A DNA stretch of 64,000 nucleotides from Thalassotalea atypica (GCF_030295975.1 NZ_AP027364.1:4216001-4280000), one strand, 5' to 3'. Shown: positions 23,069 through 33,783, numbered from the stretch's first letter. Notes: generated by a model from the sequence alone, not told the origin. Made by a program: numbers and translations.

Positions 23069-24046
23069 TTGTTTGATGTAATACGTAAAACTAGCGTTTT
23101 TATGATATTAAACCTGACTTTTTTAATACAAAATTCATGTTTTGCTGAGCAAGATGAAAAAATAACCATTATTGGCAGTAAAAAGCAGGCAGAAGTTGAT
23201 TGGGTCGAAAAACTGCACCTAAATGTCAGCGATACAGTATTTTTATCGGCCATTTGGTTTGACAGTTTCTTTGCCGATGACGAAGAAGAGCAAGTTTCAC
23301 CTAAAGCAAGTGCACGAATTAGGCTAGGATGGGAGCCAAAAGCAGGGGATTTTTCCGAATTCAAAGGAAAATTTAGATTACGAGTGAAGCTACCTCATTT
23401 CAAAGACAAATTAGACCTCATCCTTTCCGATGACGAACAAGACAACATCAATCAACTCCCTTTAGAGACCGTAAACTCGAGCCAGAACATAGATGATGAC
23501 AGCTTTGCTGCTGCTGTACGTTTTGTTCATAAGCGTACGGGTAATACATTAACAGACACGCGACTCGGCCTTTCATCTGGTGACGTATTCTTTCGGGCAC
23601 GCCACCGACGCCATCTCGTATTTACCAATGATATGGGGATTAAAGTTGAGCCATCCGTTTATTACTACCTTAATGATGGCGTTGGTGCGAAGCTACTAAC
23701 CGAGTATGAATACCAAATAAATTTACAAGAGCAATTACGGGTCAACTATTCAATCAGGGGCTCTGAATCTTTTAGTGGCATTCGTTGGAAGCATGGTTTG
23801 TTTCACTTAAAACAGTTTTCCCTGTCAGATGCAGGCGCATTGGGCTTAGTGGTAGAAGGTGAACGTAATGGCGATAGAGGATTTATTATTGATAAATATA
23901 CCTTGAGCTACCGATATCGTTTTAATGCTTATAAAGAATGGCTATTTTTTGATGTTGAACCTTTCATGGAATGGTCCGATAGTGAAGATTATAATACCGT
24001 TCCAGGTATAGCATTACGTGTGGAAGGGTATTTTAGTAAATCTTAG
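23069..24046 (+). CDS. Envelope protein of unknown function
   Basis: 325 residues if translation begins at TTG 23069; an ATG at 23102 would leave a very short signal peptide. With the TTG start the N-terminus has a basic residue pair, a hydrophobic core and a cleavage site near NSCFA. The mature protein is beta-rich, with alternating aromatic and charged strands (YRYRFNAYKEWLFFDVEPFMEWSD) and a C-terminal strand ending EGYFSKS, so an outer-membrane barrel or periplasmic beta protein is plausible. It is divergent from tatA. I do not recognise the family. Confidence 0.7.
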   Translation: MFDVIRKTSVFMILNLTFLIQNSCFAEQDEKITIIGSKKQAEVDWVEKLHLNVSDTVFLSAIWFDSFFADDEEEQVSPKASARIRLGWEPKAGDFSEFKGKFRLRVKLPHFKDKLDLILSDDEQDNINQLPLETVNSSQNIDDDSFAAAVRFVHKRTGNTLTDTRLGLSSGDVFFRARHRRHLVFTNDMGIKVEPSVYYYLNDGVGAKLLTEYEYQINLQEQLRVNYSIRGSESFSGIRWKHGLFHLKQFSLSDAGALGLVVEGERNGDRGFIIDKYTLSYRYRFNAYKEWLFFDVEPFMEWSDSEDYNTVPGIALRVEGYFSKS

Positions 24047-24075
24047 CCAATAGTTTAAGGATTTTTTATGCTGGC

Positions 24076-26682
24076 TCAGGCGTAGTTTTTGCTATCATCT
24101 TCTTGAGAAGACATTTTACATGGGCGACTAATAAAGTATCCTTGGCCAAATTCACATCCCGCCAATTGCAATAAATCAAGCATTTCCTGAGTTTCAATGC
24201 CTTCTGCCACCAAACGGTAGCCAAAATTATTGCCTAAATCATGTAGTGCTTTTACCAGTGAAACTTGTTTTTCACTACTCGATAAACCTTTAATAAAGCT
24301 GCGATCAAGTTTAATAAACTCGAAAGGGTAGCTGTGAAGGAAGTTAAAAGATGACATACCCGCACCATAATCATCAAGAGCTAATTTTACCCCGAACTCT
24401 TTCAATCTACGCAGACTTCTTAATGCCAACTCAGGTTGTTGCATAAAAGCAGATTCATTAAACTCCAAAATCAACCGTTGAGGTTCAATTTTATTTTGAA
24501 CAATTAAGTCGATCAAATCATTAAGTTGCTTAGGTTGAGACAGGTAGTAGCCACATAGATTAACGCCGATATAGGCATTGTTATATTGAGGATGTGTTGA
24601 CCATTGTCTCAGCTGATAGGCAACTTCTTCCATGATCCAGCGTTCAATATCTAGAATCAGGCCGGTTTCTTCTGCCATAAATAGAAATTCGCTCGGCGTT
24701 AATAAACCTTTGGTCGGGTGTTGCCAACGCAATAAGGCTTCAAAGCCAATAGTATTTGTTAACCCTAAATCAGATATTTGCTGGTAATGCAGTTCAAACT
24801 GTTGCTGCTTGACGGCAATGCGCAATTCCTGCTCTAACGTTAAACTAGCTAGAAGTTGTTCGCGCATACTGTCATCAAAATAGACATAACGGCCACGACC
24901 TAAACTTTTCGCTTGATACATCGCGGCATCTGCATCGCGCAGTATTTCGCTAGCATCACGATAATGCGCATTACATAACGCGATACCTATACTGGCATTG
25001 GAATATAGGCAATTTCCATCAACTTCGAAAGGTTGTTCAATCGATTCAATAATGCGTGTGGCAACATCTTCAACATCATCTTGAGAGGCGAGTGAGTCAA
25101 GTAAGATCACAAACTCATCACCACCTAAACGGGCTAATACATCATTTTCACGCACACAATCTGTCAACCTAGAGGCTATTTCAATGAGAAATTTATCACC
25201 CGCTTGATGACCTAACGTGTCGTTAATGACTTTAAAGCGATCCAAATCGATAAATAATACCGCAAAGCTATGCTGCGAATGGCGTTTGATGTGACGTAAT
25301 GCATGAGTCAACCTGTCAGTAAACATGGCACGGTTAGGTAATTTAGTTAAGGCATCATGATGTGCTTCGTAATATAGTTGAGATTCTGCTTTACGCCGCT
25401 CTTCAATTTGCATACGTAGATTTAAATTACTTGCTTGCAACTCTTGTGTGCGCTCTGTGACTAATCGCTCTAGCTCTTCGTTACTTTGTTCAATAAGTGA
25501 TTGAGCGCGTTTACGAACGATTGCCGTGCCTATGTGTTGTGCAATAAAACGAATTAAGCCGAGATCGGATTCTTTGTAGGCATCTGCATGAAAATAATCT
25601 TGTATTGCGATAACGCCAATGACCTTATCTTGGTCAAATAGAGGCGCTGATAGCCAAGTTTGTGGTTCATTTTTTCTATCATAATTAAGCACATACTTCA
25701 TTCGGCTGATAGTGCCGTCTTCCGATAACGTTATTAGTTGCTCATTAGCTATTAATAACGGCTTAGCTGTTTTTATGGCGAGGTCTGTTAAGATTTCAGC
25801 ACGTTTTTTGGAATCAATATGACTGATGCCTTCGTCCACGTAATAGGGGAACTCAAAATCAGAACTGTGTTCCGCTTTCAGTGCGATGTAGAAATTATCC
25901 GCAACAATGAGGTTTTTGACTTCGTGATGAATTGAACGATAAAGTTCTTGGTTAGACTTAGCTGTAGCGGCAATTTCTGACATTGCCAGTAGTGCTTTAT
26001 GGATGTTTTCTGCTTTTTGTCGTTCGGCAATTTCTTCTTGTAGTCGGCGATTGGTATCAGTCAACTTGCGGGTACGTTGACTGATACATTGCTCCATAAG
26101 TTCACGAGAGCGAACCCGATCGATTGCGGTCACTAAATGATCAGCAATAAACTCTAATAATTCATAATCACGATCATTAAAGTAATGTTTCTCGTCGTAG
26201 CTTTGAAGAGCGATTACACCAATGATTTGATGTCCTCGGTGCAACGGTATTCCGAGCCAGTCTACACATGAAGATCCGTACAAAACAATTTTTTCTTGTT
26301 TAGCTAACGCCATGCGCTCAGCCGCAGAACAATGCAAGGGTTGTTGTTCTAAAAACACCAAGCCAGTTAAACTTTTTTGCCATTGACTAAATTCCACCCG
26401 CTCGATTAAACGAGTTTCGATATTGTTATGACAAAAGACCATTTGTAAATCACGGTTATCATCGACAAGTGAAATGTGGAGGCTATCAGTGGTAAGTAGA
26501 GCGCTAATGATATCGACAAGCGATTTGTAAAAAGTATCTAACTCAGTCACAGTACTTGCCAGCTCAGAGAGCTGCAACAAACTTTTTTGTTTCGTCTTGA
26601 CCTGACGGTACTTTTTCAACAATGACTTTAATTTAGGCAATTGTCGAAGCGCGTTTAAGTCTTCCTTTTCAGAAGCCGACAT
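24076..26682 (-). CDS. GAF-GAF-GGDEF-EAL c-di-GMP enzyme
   Basis: 868 residues, cytoplasmic. Two GAF sensor domains (~35-190 and ~225-385, each followed by an ERTQEL- or QRTRKL-type coiled coil) are followed by a GGDEF domain (~430-600) and an EAL domain (~615-860). GGDEF is at residues 520-524, with the I-site REND five residues upstream. EAL is at residues 648-650, and the expected catalytic residues follow: Asn in GVNLCG, Glu in ILEFNESA, the Asp pair in LALDDYGAGMS, Lys in FIKLDRSF and Glu in LVAEGIETQ. Both activities look intact; which dominates cannot be told. Monocistronic. Confidence 0.95.
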   Translation of the reverse strand: MSASEKEDLNALRQLPKLKSLLKKYRQVKTKQKSLLQLSELASTVTELDTFYKSLVDIISALLTTDSLHISLVDDNRDLQMVFCHNNIETRLIERVEFSQWQKSLTGLVFLEQQPLHCSAAERMALAKQEKIVLYGSSCVDWLGIPLHRGHQIIGVIALQSYDEKHYFNDRDYELLEFIADHLVTAIDRVRSRELMEQCISQRTRKLTDTNRRLQEEIAERQKAENIHKALLAMSEIAATAKSNQELYRSIHHEVKNLIVADNFYIALKAEHSSDFEFPYYVDEGISHIDSKKRAEILTDLAIKTAKPLLIANEQLITLSEDGTISRMKYVLNYDRKNEPQTWLSAPLFDQDKVIGVIAIQDYFHADAYKESDLGLIRFIAQHIGTAIVRKRAQSLIEQSNEELERLVTERTQELQASNLNLRMQIEERRKAESQLYYEAHHDALTKLPNRAMFTDRLTHALRHIKRHSQHSFAVLFIDLDRFKVINDTLGHQAGDKFLIEIASRLTDCVRENDVLARLGGDEFVILLDSLASQDDVEDVATRIIESIEQPFEVDGNCLYSNASIGIALCNAHYRDASEILRDADAAMYQAKSLGRGRYVYFDDSMREQLLASLTLEQELRIAVKQQQFELHYQQISDLGLTNTIGFEALLRWQHPTKGLLTPSEFLFMAEETGLILDIERWIMEEVAYQLRQWSTHPQYNNAYIGVNLCGYYLSQPKQLNDLIDLIVQNKIEPQRLILEFNESAFMQQPELALRSLRRLKEFGVKLALDDYGAGMSSFNFLHSYPFEFIKLDRSFIKGLSSSEKQVSLVKALHDLGNNFGYRLVAEGIETQEMLDLLQLAGCEFGQGYFISRPCKMSSQEDDSKNYA

Positions 26683-26780
26683 CGGGAAAAATCCATCTAC
26701 TATTTTATTAGTATTCTTATTGAGCGGTTAGTCTATCAAAAATATCCTCCTTGGCTAGTAAAAAGCAATTAAATTGCATA

Positions 26781-26823
26781 AAAAAACAGCAAGCCAGTGA
26801 AAAGATCACTAAACCTGCTGTTC
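26781..26823 (-). terminator. Terminator after first TonB-dependent receptor
   Basis: Outer stem AACAGCA / TGCTGTT with an inner AGTGA / TCACT stem, ending in a run of T on the minus strand, about 60 bp past the receptor stop. Confidence 0.75.
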
Positions 26824-26883
26824 AATTGATTTAACAAACTGCCAATAAATTGATAGCTTGCTAGGTCTTGAGCACGTTATTGT

Positions 26884-29379
26884 TTAAAGTTTATAAACTG
26901 TGCTGACGTAGAAGTTACGACCCACTGTGTCATAAACTTCAGGTACAGTGTTCATGTCACTACCATTTAAGACTGTTTCAGGCTCGGTATCAAACAAGTT
27001 TTGTACACCAGCATTGACTGACCAATCATCATTGAAATGATAGTTAGCAGAAACATTGTGGTACATCACAGCATCTGTTGAATATGACTCACCGTAGTAA
27101 TCACCATCCATGCCATCAAGATATTGGCCAATGTACTGAACACTTAAGTCGTCAGTAATATCAGCATTAATCGTAACGGTTGATTTCAGCTCAGCATAGG
27201 CACCATAAATGCCATCAATAGTACCTGTGTAATCAACATCATCTTCAGTGAAGTCAATTAAGTAAGTAGTATCAACAACGACACGGAAGATATCGCCTGA
27301 ATATGTAACGTTCCAGTCAATACCAGATGTTTCTTGAGTACCAACGTTTGTAAGCTCAGAAGTTAGCGAGTATTCACCATCATCACTATTAACACCTTCA
27401 CCGTTTGGTCCGATATTAACATTTTCACAAGACTGCATATTGCCTTCGAAACAAGCATTCATCTCAGATTGAACATTCAAACGCGTGATTGCATCTGTGA
27501 TGTCGAACTTCCAGTAATCAACCGTCGTTGAAATAGAATCATTTACGTCCCAAACCACACCAAAGGTGAATGATTCACTTTCTTCCGGTTGAAGGTCATC
27601 AGAGCCCGTGTAATTTACCAAAATTTGTTTGTCAGGTGCATTACCCCACGGGTCAGTTAAATAGTCGAACGAGCCCGAGTTACCTGAGTACAATTCGGCA
27701 ACACTTGGTGCACGGAAACCTGTAGCTGCAACAGAGCGAATCATTAAGCTTTCACTTACCGTGTATGTAGCGCCTAATTTCCACGTTGTTGCATTACCAA
27801 ATGTTGAGTAGTTGTCATAACGAACAGCCGCCTCCATAGCCAAGCTATCTGTTACTGGCACTGAAAACTCCGCATAACCAGAGAATACGTTGTAGTTACC
27901 ATCCGTAGGGTCTTGTTGTGCAGCTGTACTTTCACCAGCTTGCGTTACTTCATCTGGAGTGTAGTAGCCAGACTCATAGCGGTTTTCAATACCAAATGCG
28001 TAACCAATATCATTTTCTGATAAGCCTGAGTAGCCCATGGCGATTGTAAATTGCTCGTTACCACCTTCGTTACCTTCAGTGTAAATTACCCCTTCTTCCA
28101 TTAAGAAATCACGGTCTAAATCTTCACCACTAAACCATAGGTCTTGGTTTTCATAGATACTTTGCTCCATGTTACCAGCGTGAATAGAGTTTTGTACTTT
28201 ATCTTTAGACTCGTTACGACCATAAGTAGCAGACATTTCCCACATATCATCATTGTCTAAGTAGCTTTTTAGACCAGCAGAAATTCGATAAGTGTGTGTC
28301 TCTTGCTGAAATATACGTGGACCAGCATCAGTCATGCGACGACGATAGTTTAAAAACTCTGGTGTATCACCGTTATCATCAAGGAATTGATCGGTATATT
28401 TTGAATCTAATTGAGCTGTATCCAAATCAATATTGGCAGGTTGTGGTGCCATTTGTTGCTCTGAGTCTCGGTATGTATACATAGCGTCGACTGACAGCTC
28501 AGTATCTGAAGCGATTTCTTTATTGAATGAAGAAAATAAGCTGTAAAGCTCGCTAGGTGTTTGGGCATAGCTACTTGTAGTGTAGTCATAACCTTCAGTG
28601 CGCTCTTCAAAACCGCCGTTACCGTCAGGTACCATACCGCCTAAGCTACCGCCAGGAACAAATGAAGATTGACCAGGAGGCGTAAAGTCACGATCCGATT
28701 GGATCACATCACCACGGTTAGTATATGAGAAACCAAGCACTAAGTTACCGTCGGCGACTTCAGTGCCGTGTAAAATACTAAAACCACCTGAGTTGCCGTC
28801 ACCTTTATCAGTACCGCTTAAATCAGCTGAAATTTCAGTACCTTCGTAATCTTTTTTAGTGATGATGTTTACTACGCCTGCAATAGCGTCAGAGCCGTAT
28901 ACTGCAGAAGCGCCGTCCTTTAATATTTCAATTGATTTGATCATCGCAACAGGGATTGTGTTCAAGTCAACAGATGAATCAGCACCCGTACCTGAAGACA
29001 CCATACGTCGACCATTTAATAGGACTAAAGTACGTTGAGAGCCCATTCCACGAAGGTTAACTGTCGCTGAACCACCCGATCCATTGTTTGAAGAAGCACC
29101 AAGGCTAACACCTGCTGCACTTGGTTGAGAAGCAAGCACTTCATCAATTGACGTAAAACCGCCCTTGGCAATGCTTTCTGAAGAAATAACGGTAACAGGA
29201 GATGCTGTCTCCATATCAGTACGAGAGATTCGAGAGCCCGTCACTTGAATACGTTCGATTTCAACTTCTTGTTCTTCAATTACATTCGCCATTGTTGGCA
29301 TTGCTAGAAGGGCAGTACTAGTCGCCCCTAAAAATAAAGCACGCTTTATTGCTTTATTTACTTTGGTTGTTGGATTCAC
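26884..29379 (-). CDS. TonB-dependent outer-membrane receptor
   Basis: 831 residues. The N-terminal signal peptide has its cleavage near MPTMA, then the TonB-box region VERIQVTGSRI-like IERIQVTGSRISR. The plug domain follows (SPVTVISSESI, LRGMGSQRTLVLLNGRRM, LKDGASAVYGSDAIAGVVNIITKK), then a 22-strand-type barrel with PSVAELYSGNSG and a C-terminal NLFDTEPE block. It starts with GTG and a strong AGGAGTTATTT site. Such receptors move scarce nutrients (peptides, sugars, metal chelates) across the outer membrane; the substrate is not readable. It is a close relative of the next receptor upstream and likely arose by tandem duplication. Confidence 0.92.
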   Translation of the reverse strand: MNPTTKVNKAIKRALFLGATSTALLAMPTMANVIEEQEVEIERIQVTGSRISRTDMETASPVTVISSESIAKGGFTSIDEVLASQPSAAGVSLGASSNNGSGGSATVNLRGMGSQRTLVLLNGRRMVSSGTGADSSVDLNTIPVAMIKSIEILKDGASAVYGSDAIAGVVNIITKKDYEGTEISADLSGTDKGDGNSGGFSILHGTEVADGNLVLGFSYTNRGDVIQSDRDFTPPGQSSFVPGGSLGGMVPDGNGGFEERTEGYDYTTSSYAQTPSELYSLFSSFNKEIASDTELSVDAMYTYRDSEQQMAPQPANIDLDTAQLDSKYTDQFLDDNGDTPEFLNYRRRMTDAGPRIFQQETHTYRISAGLKSYLDNDDMWEMSATYGRNESKDKVQNSIHAGNMEQSIYENQDLWFSGEDLDRDFLMEEGVIYTEGNEGGNEQFTIAMGYSGLSENDIGYAFGIENRYESGYYTPDEVTQAGESTAAQQDPTDGNYNVFSGYAEFSVPVTDSLAMEAAVRYDNYSTFGNATTWKLGATYTVSESLMIRSVAATGFRAPSVAELYSGNSGSFDYLTDPWGNAPDKQILVNYTGSDDLQPEESESFTFGVVWDVNDSISTTVDYWKFDITDAITRLNVQSEMNACFEGNMQSCENVNIGPNGEGVNSDDGEYSLTSELTNVGTQETSGIDWNVTYSGDIFRVVVDTTYLIDFTEDDVDYTGTIDGIYGAYAELKSTVTINADITDDLSVQYIGQYLDGMDGDYYGESYSTDAVMYHNVSANYHFNDDWSVNAGVQNLFDTEPETVLNGSDMNTVPEVYDTVGRNFYVSTVYKL

Positions 29380-29675
29380 AAATAACTCCTCTGAGACAAA
29401 TTCTTTTCTATATTCTTAAACTGGGTCTATAGCCCGCAGTTAATATGCTGTAGAAGTTCAGAAATGATTGTTATGAATTGTCGGAGAATTGTTATCTTTG
29501 TGACCTAGAAGTAAAGACACGTAAAATCCGTTTAATTAACCACCACACATGCGCTGAGAAATAATCGTAGTGATTATAAAAGCAACAATGTTATTTAAAA
29601 AAGGTTATTCCTGAATTGATCACGGAAGCTTGAATAGCTTAAAAAGTGAAAGTTGTTACGCGGCAGAAAACAAAA
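29380..29675. other. Receptor upstream region, no gene seen
   Basis: About 300 bp between the first receptor and the terminator of the second. It should hold the promoter of the first receptor. Direct repeats of GAATTGT occur near 29474-29495. I see no ORF, tRNA or convincing operator. Confidence 0.5.
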
Positions 29676-29714
29676 AACCAGCAAGAACTATCTACTAAAT
29701 AGAACTTGCTGGTT
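29676..29714 (-). terminator. Terminator after second TonB-dependent receptor
   Basis: Strong hairpin AACCAGCAAG / CTTGCTGGTT with additional ACTAT / ATAG-type pairing inside, flanked by T-runs, 42 bp past the receptor stop. Confidence 0.9.
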
Positions 29715-29755
29715 TAAAAACTACGCTAAGTGTTTAAGAGATTAAACTGACTTAA

Positions 29756-32380
29756 TTAAAATTTAACACCAACACGAGCGAAGAAGTAACGACCTAACAC
29801 ATCATAAGTATATGGGTCAGTGTTTGAATCATTGTTACCTGAATAGTAAGGCGGCTCTTCATCAAGAAGGTTATTAATACCGCCTGATAACGTGATGCTA
29901 TCCGTTAAGAAATAAACCGCAGAAACGTCATGGTAAATAACTGAATCAACCGTTGGCGCATAACATGATGATGGCTCATCACTACATGACAAGGAGTCCA
30001 TACCATCAATGTAACGTGCTTCGTATGTTGCTTCCCAGCTATCCGATTTCACATTAACGTTTAAGTTAGACTTGATGTCTGCATATGCACCGCTTCCTGA
30101 TGTAACAAAACCAGTGTATTCAATCACGTTACCGTCTTGGTCTGACTCTTCATAATGGTCTAGGATTGAAGTATCTAAGCTCACTCTCCAATCTAAGCCC
30201 GCAGCAACAAAAGTATATGTAGCATTAATATCGAAGCCAGCCGTTGATTGACCACCAATATTTTGAAGTCCATTATTGAAAGTAATGCGACCTGTACCGT
30301 CCATTGCGATGTCAGCTGATTGACATACAGCAGAGCCAGCATTAATAGCATTGCCGTCTGCACCTAAACATAAATTAGCAATATAGTTATTATCAACTGA
30401 ACCAATTGCATTAGTAATTTCGATGTCGTAATAATCAACGGTTAAAGATAAGCCATCAATAATCTCTGGCTCAATAACCGCACCTAAGGTGAAAATATCA
30501 GCTTCTTCTGGTGTTAATAATGGGTTACCACCAACGGTTACTTCAGCTTGTGTTTGCGTTGTAGCAGGGTGCTTAACTTGTTCAAATGATGGAGAAGCAC
30601 CACCAAATAATTCATCAACAGTAGGCGCTCGGAAAGCAGTTGATGCAACTGAACGAAGCATCACTTGGTCATTCATTTTCCACGTTAAGCCAAGTTTCCA
30701 CGTATTGTCGTCACCAAAAGTGCTGTAATCGAAGTAACGCATTGCCGCGCTTAACTCGATATGCTCAGCAAATGATGCGCCGTCAACTAGTGGTACGGCC
30801 AATTCAAGGTATGCTTCATTAACATTGAAAGAGCCTGACGTTGGCTCAACACGTGGATCGTTTGCCAATCCTTGTGCTGTTAACGAGTCTGGCGTGTAAT
30901 ACGCAGATTCTAAACGATGCTCAATACCCGCAGCAAAACCTACCGTACCTGCTGGTAGCTCAAATAATTCACCAGATAAAGACGCTGCTAAAATGTCCAT
31001 TTCACTACCACCAGCATTTAGCTCAGTGTAAATAAATGGCTTAATTGAATCACCTGTCCAAGACGCTTGCGTGAACGGGTCAAATGTTTTGTTTTGTACC
31101 GCATCATTGATTGAACCAATGTTATGCAAATTTGCTAGTGTATCAACTGAGTCATTACGGCCTTTATTGTATGAAACATCCCACATGTAGCCGTTGTCGA
31201 ACTCACCTTCGAGACCTACAACAATACGAACTGTATCAACAACTTGAGAGAAATCTCGTGTACCTGAGTCAGTCATACGACGACCGTAATCAAGTAGTTC
31301 TCCGTCAACGATACCGTGGTTCAATAGCTCAGGGTTCATCCAGGATGAATCGTATTCCCAAGACTCTGAATTCCAAATTGGCTGTGGCGCCATTTGTTGA
31401 TCTGACCAACGCTTGGTGTACATTGCTTCTGAGAAAAATGTGATCGTATCAGAAAGTTCATAGGTACCCGCAGCAGTTAAGTTAAGGCGTTGCATTGGCG
31501 TTGATAAGTAACTGTCTTTTGAGTAATTATAACGATCGTTATTGTCACCCGAATAAACGAAATCATGGTATTGGCCACCGCGACCACTTAGATCAGCTGT
31601 ATCGCCCCAAATATGGCCGCCTTCCGCATACGAACTACCTGCACAATATAACTCGCTACCGTCAGCTGTTTCAGTGATTGGGCAGTTTGAAAAGTCGCGA
31701 TCTGCTTGGCTTGCATCACCACGATCTGTGTATTGAACGCCTAGTACAATATTACCTTTATCGTTTGATGCGCCGACAGTAAAGTCAATTGATGACTCAC
31801 TCGCATCGCCTTCACTGGAAATACCCGTTTGCACGTTCATTTCTAGACCTTCAAAGTCACGCTTTAAGATAACGTTAACGACACCAGCTACCGCATCAGT
31901 ACCGTAGACAGCTGATGCACCATCTTTCAGGACTTCAATACGTTGGATCATTGATACAGGAATTGTGTTCAGGTCTACAGAAGACGCGGCGCCCGTACCT
32001 GAAGCGATCATACGGCGACCGTTAACAAGAACAAGCGTACGACTTGAGCCTAAGCCACGCAAGTTAACTCGAGCATTACCACCCGAGCCATTGTTGATAC
32101 CTGGGTTAGTCATTGCCCCACCAGCTGAGGTCATGCTTTGCAATACGCCATCAATGGACGTAGCGCCCGTAGCTAAAATAGCTGACGAATCAATCACAGT
32201 TACTGGGCTTGCTGTTTCCATGTCTGCTCGTTTAATACGAGAGCCAGTTACTTGGATTCGTTCTACTTGCTCTGCGCCAGATTCATTTGCGATTGATGAT
32301 GTAGCAAATAGGGCACTGCTGGCTGCCCCGAATAATAAAGCGTGTTTAACCGCTTTAGTCACTTGAGAAAATGTGTTCAT
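29756..32380 (-). CDS. TonB-dependent outer-membrane receptor
   Basis: About 874 residues from ATG 32380, chosen because it gives a normal signal peptide (MNTFSQVTKAVKHALLFGAA...), whereas the ATG at 32446 would add 22 residues unlike the family. The same architecture as its neighbour: VERIQVTGSRIKR, plug motifs SPVTVIDSSAI, LRGLGSSRTLVLVNGRRM and LKDGASAVYGTDAVAGVVNVILKR, then a barrel with APTVDELFGG and NLLDEEPP, ending in FFARVGVKF with the C-terminal Phe of outer-membrane barrels. Substrate unknown. The plug sequences are near-identical in places to the downstream receptor while the extracellular loops diverge. Confidence 0.92.
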   Translation of the reverse strand: MNTFSQVTKAVKHALLFGAASSALFATSSIANESGAEQVERIQVTGSRIKRADMETASPVTVIDSSAILATGATSIDGVLQSMTSAGGAMTNPGINNGSGGNARVNLRGLGSSRTLVLVNGRRMIASGTGAASSVDLNTIPVSMIQRIEVLKDGASAVYGTDAVAGVVNVILKRDFEGLEMNVQTGISSEGDASESSIDFTVGASNDKGNIVLGVQYTDRGDASQADRDFSNCPITETADGSELYCAGSSYAEGGHIWGDTADLSGRGGQYHDFVYSGDNNDRYNYSKDSYLSTPMQRLNLTAAGTYELSDTITFFSEAMYTKRWSDQQMAPQPIWNSESWEYDSSWMNPELLNHGIVDGELLDYGRRMTDSGTRDFSQVVDTVRIVVGLEGEFDNGYMWDVSYNKGRNDSVDTLANLHNIGSINDAVQNKTFDPFTQASWTGDSIKPFIYTELNAGGSEMDILAASLSGELFELPAGTVGFAAGIEHRLESAYYTPDSLTAQGLANDPRVEPTSGSFNVNEAYLELAVPLVDGASFAEHIELSAAMRYFDYSTFGDDNTWKLGLTWKMNDQVMLRSVASTAFRAPTVDELFGGASPSFEQVKHPATTQTQAEVTVGGNPLLTPEEADIFTLGAVIEPEIIDGLSLTVDYYDIEITNAIGSVDNNYIANLCLGADGNAINAGSAVCQSADIAMDGTGRITFNNGLQNIGGQSTAGFDINATYTFVAAGLDWRVSLDTSILDHYEESDQDGNVIEYTGFVTSGSGAYADIKSNLNVNVKSDSWEATYEARYIDGMDSLSCSDEPSSCYAPTVDSVIYHDVSAVYFLTDSITLSGGINNLLDEEPPYYSGNNDSNTDPYTYDVLGRYFFARVGVKF

Positions 32381-32874
32381 GAAGAATCTCTCTAATCTAA
32401 TGTTTCTGAATACTATTTTGTTGTAATAGCAATCCATTGCATCCATTAATAGTACGGTACATTAGCGTCGAGAGTTCGTGAAAAAATGTATCTCTAGTGT
32501 TATCACTGTTACAGGTGTGAGGCATGCATCATGTGGCCTGTATAAATTTAAAACAATTGCTTTTTGTCGACAGGTTGCTCTAGTTAAAGCTAGTCCAGCC
32601 TTAAAACAAGGGCTCAATAAGGCGCTAATTAATTTTATTCCATAACAAAGGATCGTAGTTGCATCTATTCAATTGACACTGCTTTGACACAGCAGTGTTA
32701 CAAAAAATAGAAGGATTCTTAATGCACAAACAAAACATTTGATTGTTAAATCAGCTATTTTGAACTATATCGTGTGTTGATATAGGAATTGACGCTAACG
32801 AGTGGCCTACAAAAGGATAAAGAGTAGTCAATTTACGACAGGGTGTTACACAATGAGGAAAGCTGGGCATAAAA
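32381..32874. other. Long upstream region of second receptor, no gene seen
   Basis: About 490 bp without a credible gene, AT-rich. It should carry the receptor promoter and any operator or small RNA. It contains an inverted repeat at 32676-32698, listed separately. Nothing else convincing. Confidence 0.5.
32676..32698. repeat. Inverted repeat ACACTGCT-7-AGCAGTGT
   Basis: Perfect 8-bp arms separated by TTGACAC; the TTGACA in the loop also occurs just before the left arm. It lies ~300 bp upstream of the receptor start. It may be an operator or part of a small RNA. Confidence 0.45.
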
Positions 32875-32896
32875 AAAGCCGACAAGAGCCGACTTT
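32875..32896 (-). terminator. Terminator after rpoH
   Basis: As minus-strand RNA, AAAGUCGGC pairs with GUCGGCUUU (two G-U wobbles) around a 4-base loop, followed by a run of U. It lies about 24 bp past the rpoH stop. Confidence 0.75.
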
Positions 32897-32919
32897 CTAT
32901 TGCAACGTAGAAGACCGTT

Positions 32920-33783
32920 TTAAAGGGTCATTGCATTTTTAAGTTTGGATAAAGCATTTTTCTCTAACTGACGAACACGTTCAGCAGAAATTTCATATTT
33001 ATCCGCCAACTCTTGCAAGGTCGATTTGTCATCTGTCAACCAACGTGTTTTGACGATGTCTTGGCTGCGTTCATCCAAGCTTACTAATGCGGTCGACAAA
33101 CGCTTATTCGCATGAGCTTCCCAGTTAGCATCTTCAACAATAGTAGCTAAGTCTGATTGGTTGTCTTCCAAATATTGCGCTGGAGCAAAATTACTGGTGG
33201 CACCTGAGTCGTCATCATCGTTATTGAGTTCAAACGCTTGATCTTGATTACTTAGACGTGACTCCATTTCCATGACATCTTTAGCACTTACGCCTAACGT
33301 TTCCGCCACACTATTCACTTCGTCATTGTTAAACCAACCTAAGCGCTTTTTATTCTTTCTTAAATTGAAAAATAATTTGCGTTGCGCTTTTGTTGTAGCA
33401 ACTTTTACGATGCGCCAGTTACGTAGTACGTATTCATGGATTTCAGCTTTAATCCAATGAACTGCAAAAGAAACCAGCCGAACACCGACGGCAGGGTCGA
33501 ATCGTTTTACTGCCTTCATCAATCCGACGTTACCTTCTTGCACTAAATCTGCTTGAGGTAAACCGTAACCTGAATATCCTTTGGCGATATGAATTACAAA
33601 TCGAAGATGCGACATGATTAATTCTTGCGCCGCTTGTAAATCATTCTGCTCAAATAAGCGAGTTGCTAACTCACGCTCACGATCTGCGCTCAGTACAGGG
33701 ATGCTATATGCTGACTGCATATAGGATTCAATACTACCGCTTTTAGGTAGCGTAAGAGCTGTCGTTTGCAATGTTTCACTCAT
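32920..33783 (-). CDS. rpoH: RNA polymerase heat-shock sigma factor sigma-32
   Basis: 287 residues, the normal RpoH length. Region 1.2/2 begins [27 protein letters not shown]; region 2 has [43 protein letters not shown]-type text and [16 protein letters not shown]. The diagnostic RpoH box [10 protein letters not shown] is present. Region 4 ends [30 protein letters not shown], which binds the -35 element. In E. coli, rpoH follows ftsYEX; here a plus-strand gene lies between ftsX and rpoH. Confidence 0.97.
   Translation of the reverse strand: MSETLQTTALTLPKSGSIESYMQSAYSIPVLSADRERELATRLFEQNDLQAAQELIMSHLRFVIHIAKGYSGYGLPQADLVQEGNVGLMKAVKRFDPAVGVRLVSFAVHWIKAEIHEYVLRNWRIVKVATTKAQRKLFFNLRKNKKRLGWFNNDEVNSVAETLGVSAKDVMEMESRLSNQDQAFELNNDDDDSGATSNFAPAQYLEDNQSDLATIVEDANWEAHANKRLSTALVSLDERSQDIVKTRWLTDDKSTLQELADKYEISAERVRQLEKNALSKLKNAMTL

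Noticed and set aside
31965-32366. 133-codon plus-strand frame in the receptor
   Set aside because: Antisense to the conserved plug domain.
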